DNA from: Ophioderma brevispina
Lineage: Eukaryota > Echinodermata > Ophiuroidea > Amphilepidida > Ophiodermatidae
Assembly: GCA_023653785.1 (NCBI GenBank)
Contig: JAMKCH010078402.1
Span: forward strand, 1 to 64,000
Length of the DNA stretch: 64,000 nt
Reading direction: 5' to 3'
The notes under the pieces are model-generated. The model was not told the origin of the DNA. It was given only the letters and a program-made list of their open reading frames with translations, and made no database searches. The position numbers and the translations under genes are program-made. Of the stretch, positions 11,439-23,874 are shown one piece after another (within the stretch, counting starts at the first letter, position 1; each line of letters opens with the position of its first letter).

Positions 11439-14025
11439 GATACTGTATAAACATTCCTTTATTGCTGAAGCACCTTTTTTTTCAGAAAGTAAAACTTTCT
11501 GGGGGGAGGAAACTCAGAAAGTGGAATGATTTCAATTAAATAGGAAATGGCTGGCACGTACATTTTTGAGTGAAGAGCAAATTGATTCGAACCCTGGTAA
11601 TTTCAACACTTGGAAGTCTATTCATAGCCCTATCACCTTGACTGAACTAAGAAAGTCAAATTACTCCATCAAGTTGTTGTAGAATTGGTGTCATAACCAA
11701 TCAGTTTAGTCACAGAGATTAAGACTATAAATAGTATTTTTTTATTTCTAGACTTACATAATGTAAAACAACCTCATTTTGTAGCAAGCATGTTTTTCGA
11801 ACATACAACACCACACATTTTTTGTGACAACCAACTTTTTAGCATTTTATTTATCCATCAAAAGATCCTGGTAAAGATATTAATTTGCAGCAACTGTTAG
11901 GGATCTACATGGGTAAAATTTGACACTCGTGACACTGCCATTCTTATCTTGTGACACGTTGACACGCTGTTCTTGTGATATTTTGACACTTGGCTTCTTA
12001 TCCGTGACAGCCATAGTTATTTTGCAACTGCAAATTCAAAACGGCATCGACTTCCGGGTGCTAATCTTTTTCAAAGACTTACCGTAGGAGGGCGCTCTTA
12101 CGCATATCGAACGTTCACACACACACACAACGATTTTGAATATAAAAGTAAAAAATTTTAAATCTTAAAATGACTTATTGGAAATTACATCTATTTTTTT
12201 TTTGGGCAGTGAGGTTAATCCACTAACCTCGACGGATTCTGACATTAATAATTTCCCCCTAAATTATCATGATATTACTAAAATCTTTTGAACAAAGGTT
12301 TAAGAGTTGATTTGGTAATGTCACACCGAGAAGAGACTGCCATAGTAAAATGCACGTAACAGTTCCGCAAATTACCGTTTGGAAATCCCCAATGCCCAAT
12401 CGAGCAGGTCGTGTCCTACCTCCCTGGTAGACCCCTACTGTTAACATTATCTCACACTGGCTCTTTACATGATATAACATGATATAACTGATATAACATC
12501 TCGGACTAACCATCAAAACAGACCTATATATCTGTATTCACCAGCTTTTCTTACCAGTTCTCTGATTGTTCATTATAAAAAAACTCCTTAACACTGTGAA
12601 CACCCAATCAGATCAGCCGACAGCACCAATGGAGGGTTCATTCTCTTGCAAAAATAAATTGATTCAAACCAAAGTTATTTTACACCACCTGTTTAAAAAA
12701 AATCTGATCCTTTGTCCCTCTAAATTTTACAACACCCTTCAAGGCACTACCAGTGATTTGCTAAATCAGAAGATAAAAAATCATCAAAAATCAGATTTTT
12801 GCGATGTCTATAACACGTATAGGTGTCCTAACATACCCTACAAGTGATACGCCCAAAGCCGCCGTAATAAGGACACCATCGGCATATTTAGTCATTACTG
12901 TCCTTACGGACACTTACTATAGAACATTTAATTGAATTGGAGATTCATATCTTTGAATACTCCCGTTTTCTTCTTTTTCTTACCAAGTTTTTTTCAGTTG
13001 GAAAAAATACTTATTATAATTCTAAACTTTCCCTATACTTTTAAGGCTATCCTGCAAATTTTAACTATTTTGACTCTTTTGGGCGGATCTCTGATATGCC
13101 TTAAATTATCATAACGTTAAAATTGATGACTTCAAGAATATTTCGACATCCAACCCATTTTCTTTTTCCAACACATCAGTACACACATAGAACGAAACAT
13201 AAAAACGACCGAATATCCGTCAAAACAAAGGCAACCTAGAAGATAATACACATGATTGATGATACATTTACAATTCAAGAAAGTATACAAAAAATAAGCA
13301 TAATACATCAACTACAAGAATAAAAATACACATCTAACTGTAACCAGTACATTACTATATCAAGGCCTATTCAATCTACACTGGTCACTCTTTTATGCAA
13401 TAATCAATTGAATTGTCAACCCCCTCACTGGAAGGCTACAGCTTCATTTACTTGCAATTGTCTCAATTAATTGGGCTGAGCTAAATGACTCACAAAATCT
13501 ATCGCACTCATCAAATACTTTCACATCTCACAAAATATCTCAACGAAATATCGTTTCCGAGAAAAATCACGTTTGAAATTCTTCAGAATACATTTAAGTC
13601 ATGTACTTTACTTTGTACAGATGAACATGTCTTATGGGTAGACCATCATAAAATATTTCCAATTTTTTTTCTAATGAATTAACATTCTTATAAGATTGTG
13701 GTCGCATTTTGCATCTAAAATATGACATCGCAGTCATAGATCTGTATGCCAAACACGCTGTTTTTGTAAATCTGCATCTGATTTACGTTGAGAGTTCAGC
13801 GACTGCATTAACTTGTTAGCTATCTTGTCCCGCTCCAGAATACAATGCTGATCGACACTTTGAATTGAACATGCAATACGCGAACACAATAATAAGACGG
13901 TAACACTCAGATGGAGAAAATGAACCCTATAAAATTTTAAAAATCAAACATAGCAATTACCTCATTTATCTCTCACTAAGGACCTATTCGTCGAAAATGT
14001 TGGTGTATTTGTAGTCCAATACAAA
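11439..14025. other. Non-coding stretch with one dispersed repeat
   Basis: No gene recognised. About 12734-13110 resembles 39290-39570: both begin CAGTGATTTGCTAAATCAGAA and both contain TTTTGACTCTTT followed by GGATC(T/A)CTGATA. They are copies of an uncharacterised dispersed repeat. Short open frames at 12566 and 13485 follow the AT-rich composition. Confidence 0.5.
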
Positions 14026-14027
14026 TA

Positions 14028-15013
14028 CTGTACTGACCCGAGTATAGTCCCATGCTTGGTTATAATCCACCCCCAGTTTTGAAAGAATCTGAAATAGTAG
14101 AAAATCCTATAATAATAATAAAATTAAAAAAAAAAAAAAAAATTACATGTAATTTTGGTTATAGTATTTCCTTGTGATTTGCTTTACCAGATTAAAGGAT
14201 TGTCATATTCTGAAATTTGGAAAATTTTGGTATGGATGGAAAGCTTAAGTAAGAGATTACAGTAAATCAAAGAATAAGTTGAAACTTGTCCACATTTGTT
14301 GAGTATTTTGCCTGTTAATTTCCCGCCCAATAGCTACTCGAAAACGATTCAGACCAAATCCACATCGCAGGCAACATTGGTGACGTCAAAGTGATGACAT
14401 CCATAATTTACGTCGTTGGGACAATCATATCGCAGTGTTGCCACTTCATAATAATAACACACAATGAAATGAAACAAAATAGTCATTCTGAACTTTATTT
14501 TCTAATTTATTATTACTTTCATAATCCATCAATATTATAGTGTCAGCAAGACCAATTCGAGGAAAACAGCGATGTTTGCGTCATCACTTTGACGTCACAA
14601 GTTGGGCCGCTTTTGATCAATGAAGCTCGTGGCGAAAAATCCGCCCGTTTCTTCGTATGTAAAAAAGCAAAAAGTAAAATGCCTCTATTTTGTTAATTTT
14701 ACATCAAATTGTATTATTTTTTCCGGGAATTTGTGAGTTGTACATGTATTTTATGAATGTAAGTCAAACTGAGCTTGGACAAAAATCCTGACATATTTCC
14801 TTTAAGTTTGTTTAAGGTCTTTTGTGGATCAACACCTCATTGAAACTTGAAAATATCTGGAAAAAGTTTAGCTCTGAAAGGATGAAATGTTGATGATCGT
14901 GGGTTCATGTAGGGTTGGCGGATCCCATTATAATCCCACCCCTAAATTCAAGCAAATTTCAGGTTAAAAAAAGTTTTTGTGACTATAACTTTTTAGGGGG
15001 GGGGTCAGTACAG
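14028..15013. mobile_element. Mariner-like MITE with TA duplication, hosting another MITE
   Basis: The left end CTGTACTGACCCGAGTATAG and the complement of the right end CTGTACTGACCCCCCCCC are inverted repeats, each flanked by TA (14026-14027 and 15014-15015). Further in, TTATAATCCACCCC at 14070 pairs with GGATCCCATTATAATCCC near 14920. The 614 bp TTAA element at 14192-14805 interrupts the body, leaving about 370 bp of host element. TA target duplications suggest a Tc1/mariner origin. Confidence 0.75.
14192..14805. mobile_element. TTAA-flanked MITE, family B (614 bp)
   Basis: TTAAAGGATTGTCATATTC at the left pairs with TTAAAGGAAATATGTCAGG read from the right on the other strand. A second inverted pair, GTGACGTCAAAGTGATGA at 14380 and TCATCACTTTGACGTCAC at 14579, lies deeper. 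TTAA at both ends fits piggyBac-type insertion. It sits inside the mariner-like element at 14028-15013, so it inserted later. Confidence 0.75.
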
Positions 15014-16001
15014 TAAATGCACAAAATATGTGAAAAGAAAAAAAATCTTTGCAAGCGATGATAATGCCTTGGTACAGACAAATTTAGTAACCCACTGCCG
15101 TGAAATGCTGGCCTTGTATGAAAATCTCAGCTCTGGACTGCCTCAAGGTTCGCTGAGATGTTCAGAAAGAAAACTCTCTTATGATCACGGGTATGATTTA
15201 AGATGTGCAGATACTCATAACCTAGACAACCCTTTGCAACAAGTGTTTATGCAGTATAATATTCCTAGGGGTAATTTACCAACGTGTATATTTCATAAAT
15301 CGGTGTGCAATACGCACATAATGAGGTTTTTAGTTGGGGGGGAATGTAGTAATAAAAAAGTTGGGATCAAAAAATGGAAAACAAACATACGGGTTTAGGA
15401 TTGCTTATAATCCTCGCTGAAAAAAAAAATGGCTTGAAAGAAAAAAGGAATCAATATGATATCCTGATTAAAATAAGCGATAATCTGCTAGTCCTAAACC
15501 TTTGATCTGTTGTCTTGTCAAAACAAACGCGCAATTATGCTTGGGGTGCAATTCTGTACCGCGGCCAAAATACTTGATTAGCAACCTGTGTTACAGGTGG
15601 GTATGGCGGATGATATACAAGTGAAATCCCTCATATATTCACTTTTTTACGCAACAATGAACTTAATATAATAATAAGAATAGCAGAGATTTATATAGCA
15701 CCGTATGATATTGGCCTCTAAGCGCTTTCACAAATGGGCGCTGATCACTGTGGCCCAACCATACCATAAACCATTTAGCATCATTTCAAGGGATGCAGCA
15801 GATCGGGATCAGCGCTTTCCCTTATCAGCAAACATACATCGAGATAACCATCGCAGCCGGGATCAGCTTCCCAAATATCGCACTTTTACCATATACCTCC
15901 TATATCCAAGTATCAAAGAGTAAAATAGGCTCATTTCAATGACCTACATATTATACACCAATATATCGAGAAACCAACCTATTGATCTCCGAGTATTCTT
16001 G
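15014..16001. other. Non-coding stretch
   Basis: A 122-residue open frame starts at 15030, immediately after the mariner-like element. It resembles no family I recognise and has no neighbouring exon signals, so I do not call it a gene. Nothing else seen. Confidence 0.45.
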
Positions 16002-17050
16002 TTAAAGAGACACTGGAACATTTGAAAATAGTGCGCCCTCGAGATTGTCCGAAATTTATATTTTTGCATGGTTGTAAAGCTTTTACATACATTAGTCCTC
16101 ACCTGAAATGATTAAACCCAAATCAGCGCCCTTACGGGTAAACAGAACAATTTTATAATGAAGTAACTCCGGAGTCATTAATTCAGCAGACGACGGAAAT
16201 GGCGTTTAACACAAGAAAACACACGCCGGAGTTGATTTTTACAGCATCCACCCTGTTGACTGGTTATCAATACATGAGAGTCATGATATTCATGTAATAG
16301 ACACATTTGTTGATTAAAGTTATGGCAAACTTAAAGCAGCACTGGCACATTTTCACAAAATATGAAATTTCTTCAATTTGCTCTCAAATGATAGTCTAGG
16401 CCATTGGAAGAATAGAGATACATTTTACACATAAAATAACATATTAAAAAAACACATAGTGACGTTAATAAGAGGTTAAAGACATCCAGGTAATTTGTAG
16501 GCTAACTTTTAAGTTTTCCATTACTTTAATTAACAAATGTGTATATTACATGAATATCATAGACTCGTACTCATTGATATTAAAACCACAAAGGTCACAG
16601 ACCGGTCAAACAGCGTTCATGCCATGGGAAACATGGCATACGGCATGCGTTTTCTTGTGTTAAACGCCATTTCCGTCGTCTGCTGAATTAATGTCGCCGG
16701 CGACATTAAATTATATAATCGTTTTGTTTACCCATAAGGACGCTGATTTGGTCTTAATCATTTCAGGTGAGGGCTAATGTATATAAAAGCTTCTCAACCA
16801 TGCAAAAATATCAATTTTGAAAAATATTGAGGGAGCACTATTTTTTTAAATGTGCCAGTGTCTCTTTAAGTTTGCCTACAAATTACCTGGATGTCTTTGG
16901 CCTCTTATTAATGCCCCTGTTTTGGGGTATGTTATTTTTATGTGTAAAATATATCTGTATTCTTCCAATGGGCTAGACTATCATTTGCGAGCAAATTTTT
17001 AGAAATGTTACCACTGATATTTTTGTGAAAATGTGTCAGTGCCGCTTTAA
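16002..17050. mobile_element. TTAA MITE, family C, forward copy split by a second copy
   Basis: The forward copy consists of 16002-16334 plus 16866-17050. It starts TTAAAGAGACACTGGAAC and ends GTGTCAGTGCCGCTTTAA. The reverse copy lies between these two parts, inserted at the internal TTAA of the forward copy. The equivalent site is empty in relatives at about 47190 and 49815, which read AACTTTAAGTTTGC-like sequence straight through. TTAA is present at all four junctions. Confidence 0.88.
16331..16869 (-). mobile_element. Complete TTAA MITE, family C, reverse orientation (539 bp)
   Basis: It starts TTAAAGCAGCACTGGCAC and ends GTGCCAGTGTCTCTTTAA. These are inverted repeats of each other and of the ends of the host copy. 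Its interior is the reverse complement of the host interior (for example AATGTCGCCGGCGACATTAA and AAACGCCATTTCCGTCGTC). It is the younger insertion of the nested pair. Confidence 0.88.
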
Positions 17051-17220
17051 GCATGCTACCAATATATTTAAAACAGTCCATTTCAGCTGTACAACCATAC
17101 CTAAATTGACTTTGATCTGGTTCACAAACTCTAATTAAATAGATAAATTGCCAGTGATTTTGTGTATCTGGTTAATCCTCGAAGACTCATGTTAGCTGGT
17201 CATATTTGGACATTTAATAC

Positions 17221-17300
17221 TTGCAGCATTTTCCTATGGGCCCATACCATATACCAGGCTGCATTCCTATGGGCCCATACCATATACCAGGCTGCAGCCT
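17221..17300. repeat. Short tandem duplication, about 34 bp unit
   Basis: CCTATGGGCCCATACCATAT followed by ACCAGGCTGCA occurs twice head to tail (from about 17232 and 17266). A GGCTGCAGCCTT repeat follows. Open frames on both strands here are repeat translations. Confidence 0.85.
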
Positions 17301-19445
17301 TTCCAAGGTTGGCTGCAGCCTTCCCCTCTGTTGGCCGCACACTTCTCCTGTATGGGCCCTTAATGGCCCTGTACGGGCCCTTATAAGTGCGCCGTCATAC
17401 TCGGAAACAAATGGGTTGATTTTCAGAACACTTGATAATACTGGATACACCCCCTTTGTCCCTGGTTTTCAAGTTTGTCTAAGCCTTCATAGGTCTGGCA
17501 GCGATTGTCCTACTTTTGTATCTCCGCTACACTAACACACATAACAACAATTTTTTTTTTTAATTATTAAAAAACCTACAATGTTGCAATTAACCGAGTC
17601 AATCCGCCTCTATGTGGCGACATCCACTATTCCTCTTGACGAGTGTATCAATCCGAATCGTACTGTCCTCATCCTTGTTGGCTAAGCGTCAGCCCACGAC
17701 TCGTGCACGTCCTTGGTGAGCAAGATGCGAGGACTGACTGTGGTTCATGTTTTATCCGGCATCGATGCAGGTGTACCACACCGGGCTGTCTGGAATTCGG
17801 AACGCTCGGGAACAAGGTAGAACAGGTCTGTCCTTGTTTTCACACCGATCGGGACTGTGTTGGAAGAGAGACAAAAATCCAAGATTTAATGCCGCGTATT
17901 CCCTTTCCTGTGCTAACTTTAATAGACCCTGCCCCACTTTGTATTGAATGCACATATAAGCCTATTCCTTATGTCCATAATTATTTCACGAATGACTGAT
18001 CTCCCCCATATCCTTTGCATACTTCATTTGTTGACTACGAAGAATTCAGCATTAAAATTCAGCTACTTTCAGCCAGTTAAAACTGTTTTCATCTTTAAAC
18101 TCGCTTGCTTCGTAAGTTCCATGTTGCTCAGTCGTTTTGCTGCTTTGTGAAATTGATTTTTTGGTGCTTGATTGTGTAACAGTAAAAAAAAAATGGGTGC
18201 TCTATAAAGTTTCACTCGCCGAATGATTGTGGGGGCATTTACTCGAAGCGATTATACAATACAGAAGAAAACACAATGAAGACATGCAGCTATACTTGAT
18301 GATACCATGCGACTTTAATATACAGATGTTGGCAACTTCATATGATGGAACAATATTATAACTTAAGTAGATTTCAGTGATGATGGAATATAACTTGAAT
18401 AATATAAATGGCCTAAGTTACACAGCGATGGATTGGAGATGTCGAGCAGATGGACGCTCTAGATGGAAGTGAATAATTTGGCCTAAGATAGTACACAGGG
18501 AAACCTGTTGCAAAACTAACTAGCCAATCATAATTGAGCACAACTAAAGTGTAAACTCTGCAACAGTTTTAAATAACTTAACAATTTACTATGTAGGCCC
18601 TAAGCAAATCTTATTTAACTTGTTGAAGAGGTTGAACGAATATACATGTAGCTACCAATTTCAAGTGTTTATACCTGACTTAAGTACTTGCTAGACAACA
18701 TAATTAATTAGAGGTAAGTAAAATATTAAGAAAACAACAATAATATTACATTTATGACAATCTTTTTGGATGATATATACAACCAAAATAGAAGTAGTAG
18801 AACATTATGCTTAAAAGTTCTACAATAATCAAGTCATATCAAATGACACTTCCAAACATAACTAGAATAAAAACGATTAAAATTAATTAGGATAAAAACA
18901 CAATTTTGAACTAATTAATGTGATTTGATTGAGGTTAACCATTTGCCAACCTGGGGAGAGCTTCTTGGTGACCGTTACAATTGAAAATGTTCAATGCCTA
19001 ATTACATACATTATACATTAAACGGAGCTCTTAACAACAACCCAGCTATGGCCACTAGCCTTCTTCTTAGCATATCCACAAGTCATTGGTAATGGCGTGG
19101 GGTGGTGTCCAGGATTTATTCAACTGAGTAAGCTGCTCCGGGTCCGGGTGTATCCATGATATGGACGCCCCTAACATGGCCCCCTTTGAGACTGGTGTCG
19201 GATTGGGAACAGTCAGGGGTTTACACCCTACTCTCACTCTTATTCTAAACACTGACTGCGATGCACACGTCCTGTTGTGACTCTCTTAACACTGGACGCT
19301 GCCTAACGTCCCTCCGAAGGACGGGATGCTTCATGATTCTTTGCCTCAATTCCATTGACTCATGGAGGAGAGCGGTAATTCTGTATTTTTATCAATAGCT
19401 CGTGTACAGATCAAATCCAGAATTGAGCACCGAATAAATCCCAGC
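17301..19445. other. Non-coding stretch, no gene recognised
   Basis: A 118-residue Cys-rich open frame at 17643-17999 overlaps open frames on both strands and matches no family I know. It is left uncalled. The last exon(s) of the ZMYM-like gene (the part after Pro-Val-Lys-Leu-Tyr) should lie here or below 17 kb, but I could not locate them. Confidence 0.45.
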
Positions 19446-19449
19446 AAGA

Positions 19450-19556
19450 TGACCCCACCCTGGAATTCGAACCCCGGGCTTTTTTTGGGTAAAATTTTGG
19501 CGCCCAGGCAACACCCTAACTGCTAGGCATGCTCTCCCTAGCTGCCACTAGCTGTG
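19450..19556 (-). repeat. tRNA-derived SINE fragment
   Basis: Read on the minus strand, it contains an A-box-like TAGCAGTTAGGGTGTTGCC and a B-box-like GGTTCGAATTCC about 45 bases apart. The folded arms are too degraded for a working tRNA. A short T run interrupts it near 19480. Confidence 0.6.
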
Positions 19557-19668
19557 TTGTCTCTGAATTGTTTATATTAACCAAACCCAAGCAACAGGAT
19601 GTGTAGCTTCTGGGAGTTGGGCTCCTATCATTAGGGTTTTCCTCTATGTATATTCAGCTTCACTGAAC

Positions 19669-19797
19669 CATTTTGACAAGTCAAACTCGTAGAGTTTAAC
19701 AGGGCATCTCAGAGGATTGTCGGTTCTCACATTGCTCTGGCAATTCAGACTGTCATCTCGCTCTCTCTTTCTCACTTCTTCGCCCTCACGCCTTGCA
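19669..19797 (-). CDS. ZMYM-like: ZMYM-like exon: C-terminal domain, Leu-Arg-Cys-Pro motif
   Basis: The acceptor is TTGGTTCACAG just above 19797, and the weak donor GTTCAG lies at 19663-19668. The translation contains DNPLRCPVKLYEFDLSKW, close to the ENPLRCP(I/V)KLYDFYL segment near the end of ZMYM2/3/4. Before it comes a charged stretch (Arg-Glu-Gly-Glu-Glu-Val). The family continues with a Cys-Pro and Asn-Asp-Thr-Phe-Tyr segment that I could not find downstream. Reading through the donor gives a stop at about 19648, so splicing or truncation must follow. Homology is clear; the exact 3' boundary is uncertain. Confidence 0.8.
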
Positions 19798-22700
19798 CTG
19801 TGAACCAAGAATATTAAAACAGGTAGCCACATAGTGCTTCTATCTCTAAAGTTCGAAACATCTAAAGATCTATTAGCACCGAGAAGCAGCGTAGATAAGT
19901 GGCATATGCAAAGTTTTCTACTCTTTGTTGTTCCTCAAATATGACACAAACTGATGCTGAAAATGTGATCCGCTTGCACTGTTTTTCGCATCTCGCATTT
20001 ACTAACGAACGCAAACCTAATTTTGATTTTCTTCTTTCTTTTCTTGCTTTCTCGTCATACATTTTCATTGATATTTTCTCAATATAATGGCAGTATGTTA
20101 ATGTAGAAAGTGATTCAAATCAAATTATCCTCTGACTAATGATTGAACTACAAATTATAGGGAATATTTAAATCTTACATTTCTTCATCATTTCCTTATT
20201 GAATACGTAATACATAGTGCGCCCCGCTTCCGTCTTGCGTAGATGCTTCTGCACACGGAACAAATGCCAACTCCTTGTGTTGCTCCACCCGTTTAACCTG
20301 AAGGCACTTTGTTGTTGAATACCAAGAGCGCTGAGCATGATATACGGAAGTGTTCTCCAATCTTCTTTGGAATGCCACAAGGTCTCCTCGTCGAGGAACT
20401 ATTGGTGACGATATCGGTAACAGGATCCATTATTGCGCCCAATCCTTCAACATCCTTGTTGACCTTTGGGTGAACGTTCGTAGTCTGGTGAAGATGTTCT
20501 CCTGGAACGTTCGTTTGTCGAAGAGCTCCCTCTGGATGGATAGGAAGATGAGGAGCAGCATGTCTGGCGAGAACTTCTCACCGTTTGGTTGACATCGCTT
20601 CCTTACAAACCTGCACAGACCGTAGTAGAGTTCTTCCGTGGCGCAATCCAGCACGTCTGGTCGTAACTCTTGTTGCGTTGCTTCTCCTTTTCGGACGATG
20701 TGTTTAGTTTTGGCTTGTATGAAGCACCTGAAAGCATTTATGCCGACGGACTTCTTGGCTTCTTCTTTAGATTTGGAAGAGCAGGAACTTCTTGGCTGGG
20801 GGTGGCGATGTCTATTCATAGCTATAAATGACTACGTAAAGCTGGTGTGGACTACTTCACCTCCCCGTTCCCGGCCGCCTCTGGCGCGGCGTTTTGGGCG
20901 GCGTGATTAGGCTTTTGGGCGTTGGTGGTTCTGTCTGAAGCTGAATAGTACTGCTAGGCTCCATCTATGGTCAAAACAAAACAAATTTTTCAGACATTTT
21001 CAGATTTTTTATTTCCTGAACCAATTTTCAGATTTTGAAATCTTTTGGTCTGATCCAATGGTTTGAAAATCTACATGGCAGAATGCAAAGAAACTACAAT
21101 CAGAACTACATACTGTGAAGTTTCAGGCTAATTTGCCTACTGATAGATGAAAACAATCCAATTTATTCTGACAATGTACACAACTGTACAACAATCATGG
21201 AGCTGCATCTTTATCACGTGCCTATCAATTACAATGCCCACCAGGCAATACGACCAAGCCCAGCTTAATGTAGGGGACAGACTTCCAGGCAGTTCTGCCA
21301 CAAGTCTCATACTTACGAAAATTCGGTGAGAACAAAAAGGATATGAGCTAAGTTCATTGACTTGTAGCAGAAATAGAGAATAAAACATGGAGCTCTTAAA
21401 TCAAATCTTACTGTTACGAAACTTAAGATGATGTGTGGTGTTTTATTCACAGGGAATACTTCCATGACCATGAAAACCATCTGGTATATTATGTTGGGAT
21501 ATTTGTATATGTGCCACTAGATAACGGAAAAATTCTTTTAAAATGATTTCAATAAATACTAAGGTTAAAGGTGCCAACAAGCCACGTATAAAGTCATCTC
21601 TTGTGCTGTCATATGTAGTGCTTCATATAGATTAGTTGCTCAGACACTCATACATTTTATTTGGCTTATAAATAACTTAAAATGATACACAAAAAAAGTG
21701 ATTGTAAAATTGCTTATATTTCAATACAAAACAAAGTGAATTTCATACTTGCTCCTATACAAAACTTAGAAATTCCACAATTTTTGTACAAAAAAAATGT
21801 TCTTAGCTTAATCCTTACAGATGGGGATATTTTGATATAAAGCTTTACACCAGTGCCACATAGATTTTACATTTTTTGCGGAACACCTGTTATTTGTGAA
21901 ATCTTCGTTGCACTTTAAGTAGAACATTTTATATTACAGGTTTTACCCACACGTACTAAGTGGGGAGGGAGGTTTTTTGCAAATGAGTTATTTGAAAATG
22001 ATTGAAAATTGTAGGTCTTCACATTCTGAGTAAAACTTGTGATGAATATTTTTTTGTTGGTTCCCAATGGTTATATGATTCCATCTGTTCGTACATCACT
22101 ATTTTACTGATTATTCACATATTACCATGAAGGTACTGATCTTCCCCCAAGGACATTGGTCATCTCGGATGCCATCGTAAGAGTTTTCGCACGGATGTCA
22201 GTTGGGATGATGTATTCTGCTTCCTCCATGGTGATGCTGGATAGTATCGTGGATCCTCTTTAGCAGACGTTTCTCCTGAGAAATCCAAAAGAGATGACAA
22301 TGGAATTGGCATTCGGTTCTTAATTTACGAAACACGCATTCTTGTTTGAAATGGAATGGAAAATTTTGGTTTACAAAAATTCAGATAACAACTGTTTCAA
22401 TCGTTTCCAATTTTTCCGGCCTGAAGCGTTAATGAATCCCAGTGACACATTAGGTGGATGTGTATAACCCGATACAAATGTGATCGTAGGACTTTCCACT
22501 TTATGCATGTCGACTGTGGGTGTTAAGAATTTGTGCAATTCAAGTAAAAAACCAAAAAAGGGCATTCAACTTTGATTTGGGTAGGTTTGGGGTGTTCAAT
22601 GGCGGATCCAGGATTTGAAAATGGTCAAAATTACCGGGGCTGAACGGGAAATGGTCCAAAAATAGCTCAAAAATGGGCTGATGTGCAAGAAATTGAAGGA

Positions 22701-23795
22701 ATTACCGGGAGGAGGGCGCCCCCTCCCTGGATCCGCGCCTGGGTTGTGTGGCAATATTGCTGACATGAAAACTGTTTGTGATGAAATTAAGGTTTCCAAA
22801 CTGAATATTTGACCAATTGTAGACTTAGAATTTTGGGGTAAAGTAGGTGCCATAGTCTTTCAAAACATATCTAGCGGTATGCAGCGAGGCTATCTAGACT
22901 CAGGAGTTTATTAACTCTCTGACTCTTCCCCCAGTATGCAACATACGGATCCCACCCCTCCATAGACTTCAAATACTGTTATGAAAAACAAGGTCACATC
23001 ACTTCCTTCAATACATTCCATATGTCCCAAGGTGGATGGATTGATTTCCCCAATGCCATTATTAAAATAACTCAAATTATCTTTCTTGGTTAGGGTTCTG
23101 AAATGGTGATGCGGGTGATGACGGTGTTCCTGAAAAAACCATTTCAGAGCCACTGACCAAAGACTTGGCATGCATATTATGTTTGATGGGAATTTGACAA
23201 ATGGCAGCTATGCACTTACAACTTTTTGAATTCGCAGGTCTTCATATTAGAATGTGAAATCATTCTCATTTGTGCTTAGTAAATATGATAACCTTTATTA
23301 TTGTGACCTTTGACATATGTGTTGCAGTGTGACCTTCAACCTCATTTTGCCACCCATACTTGTGTTCAATGTGGGAAAGCTAGAGGGAAACAAAGGGCTA
23401 CACATTAGAGTTGATTAGTAGACCTTTTTTAGGACATCAACATTTTGAGACAATAAGCCAAAAATGGTTAGTGGGTTCATGTTTCTATTTACTGCGGGAA
23501 ATGTAGGCTACACTCAGGGTTGAGATTTGATGACAATGCTTTGGACAATAATGCTTAATATTGAAAGCATGGACGGATTCTGTGCACGAAGAGATACCCA
23601 TTCCATTCACTTTAAAATGGCCACAAAACTTGACAAAGTCGCGGTGGCATAACCAGACCTTTGGGGGAAGAAGGGGTGCCAAGGAGGCAAATTTCGAGTC
23701 CTTCTCCATATATAGACATTGTACAAAAAGTCTGTTCATTTGGGGGGCTGGTAGGGAAAGCGTTCTGAGCAAGGGGGGCTGGTGGGGAAAGGGTT

Positions 23796-23874
<79 letters not shown>

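Noticed and set aside
15030..15398. 122-residue open frame, the longest on the plus strand outside repeats
   Set aside because: No recognisable domain, starts at the edge of a MITE, and has no exon neighbours.
17643..17999. 118-residue Cys-rich open frame on the plus strand
   Set aside because: Competing open frames overlap it in another plus frame and on the minus strand. No family motif, splice partner or signal peptide could be recognised.
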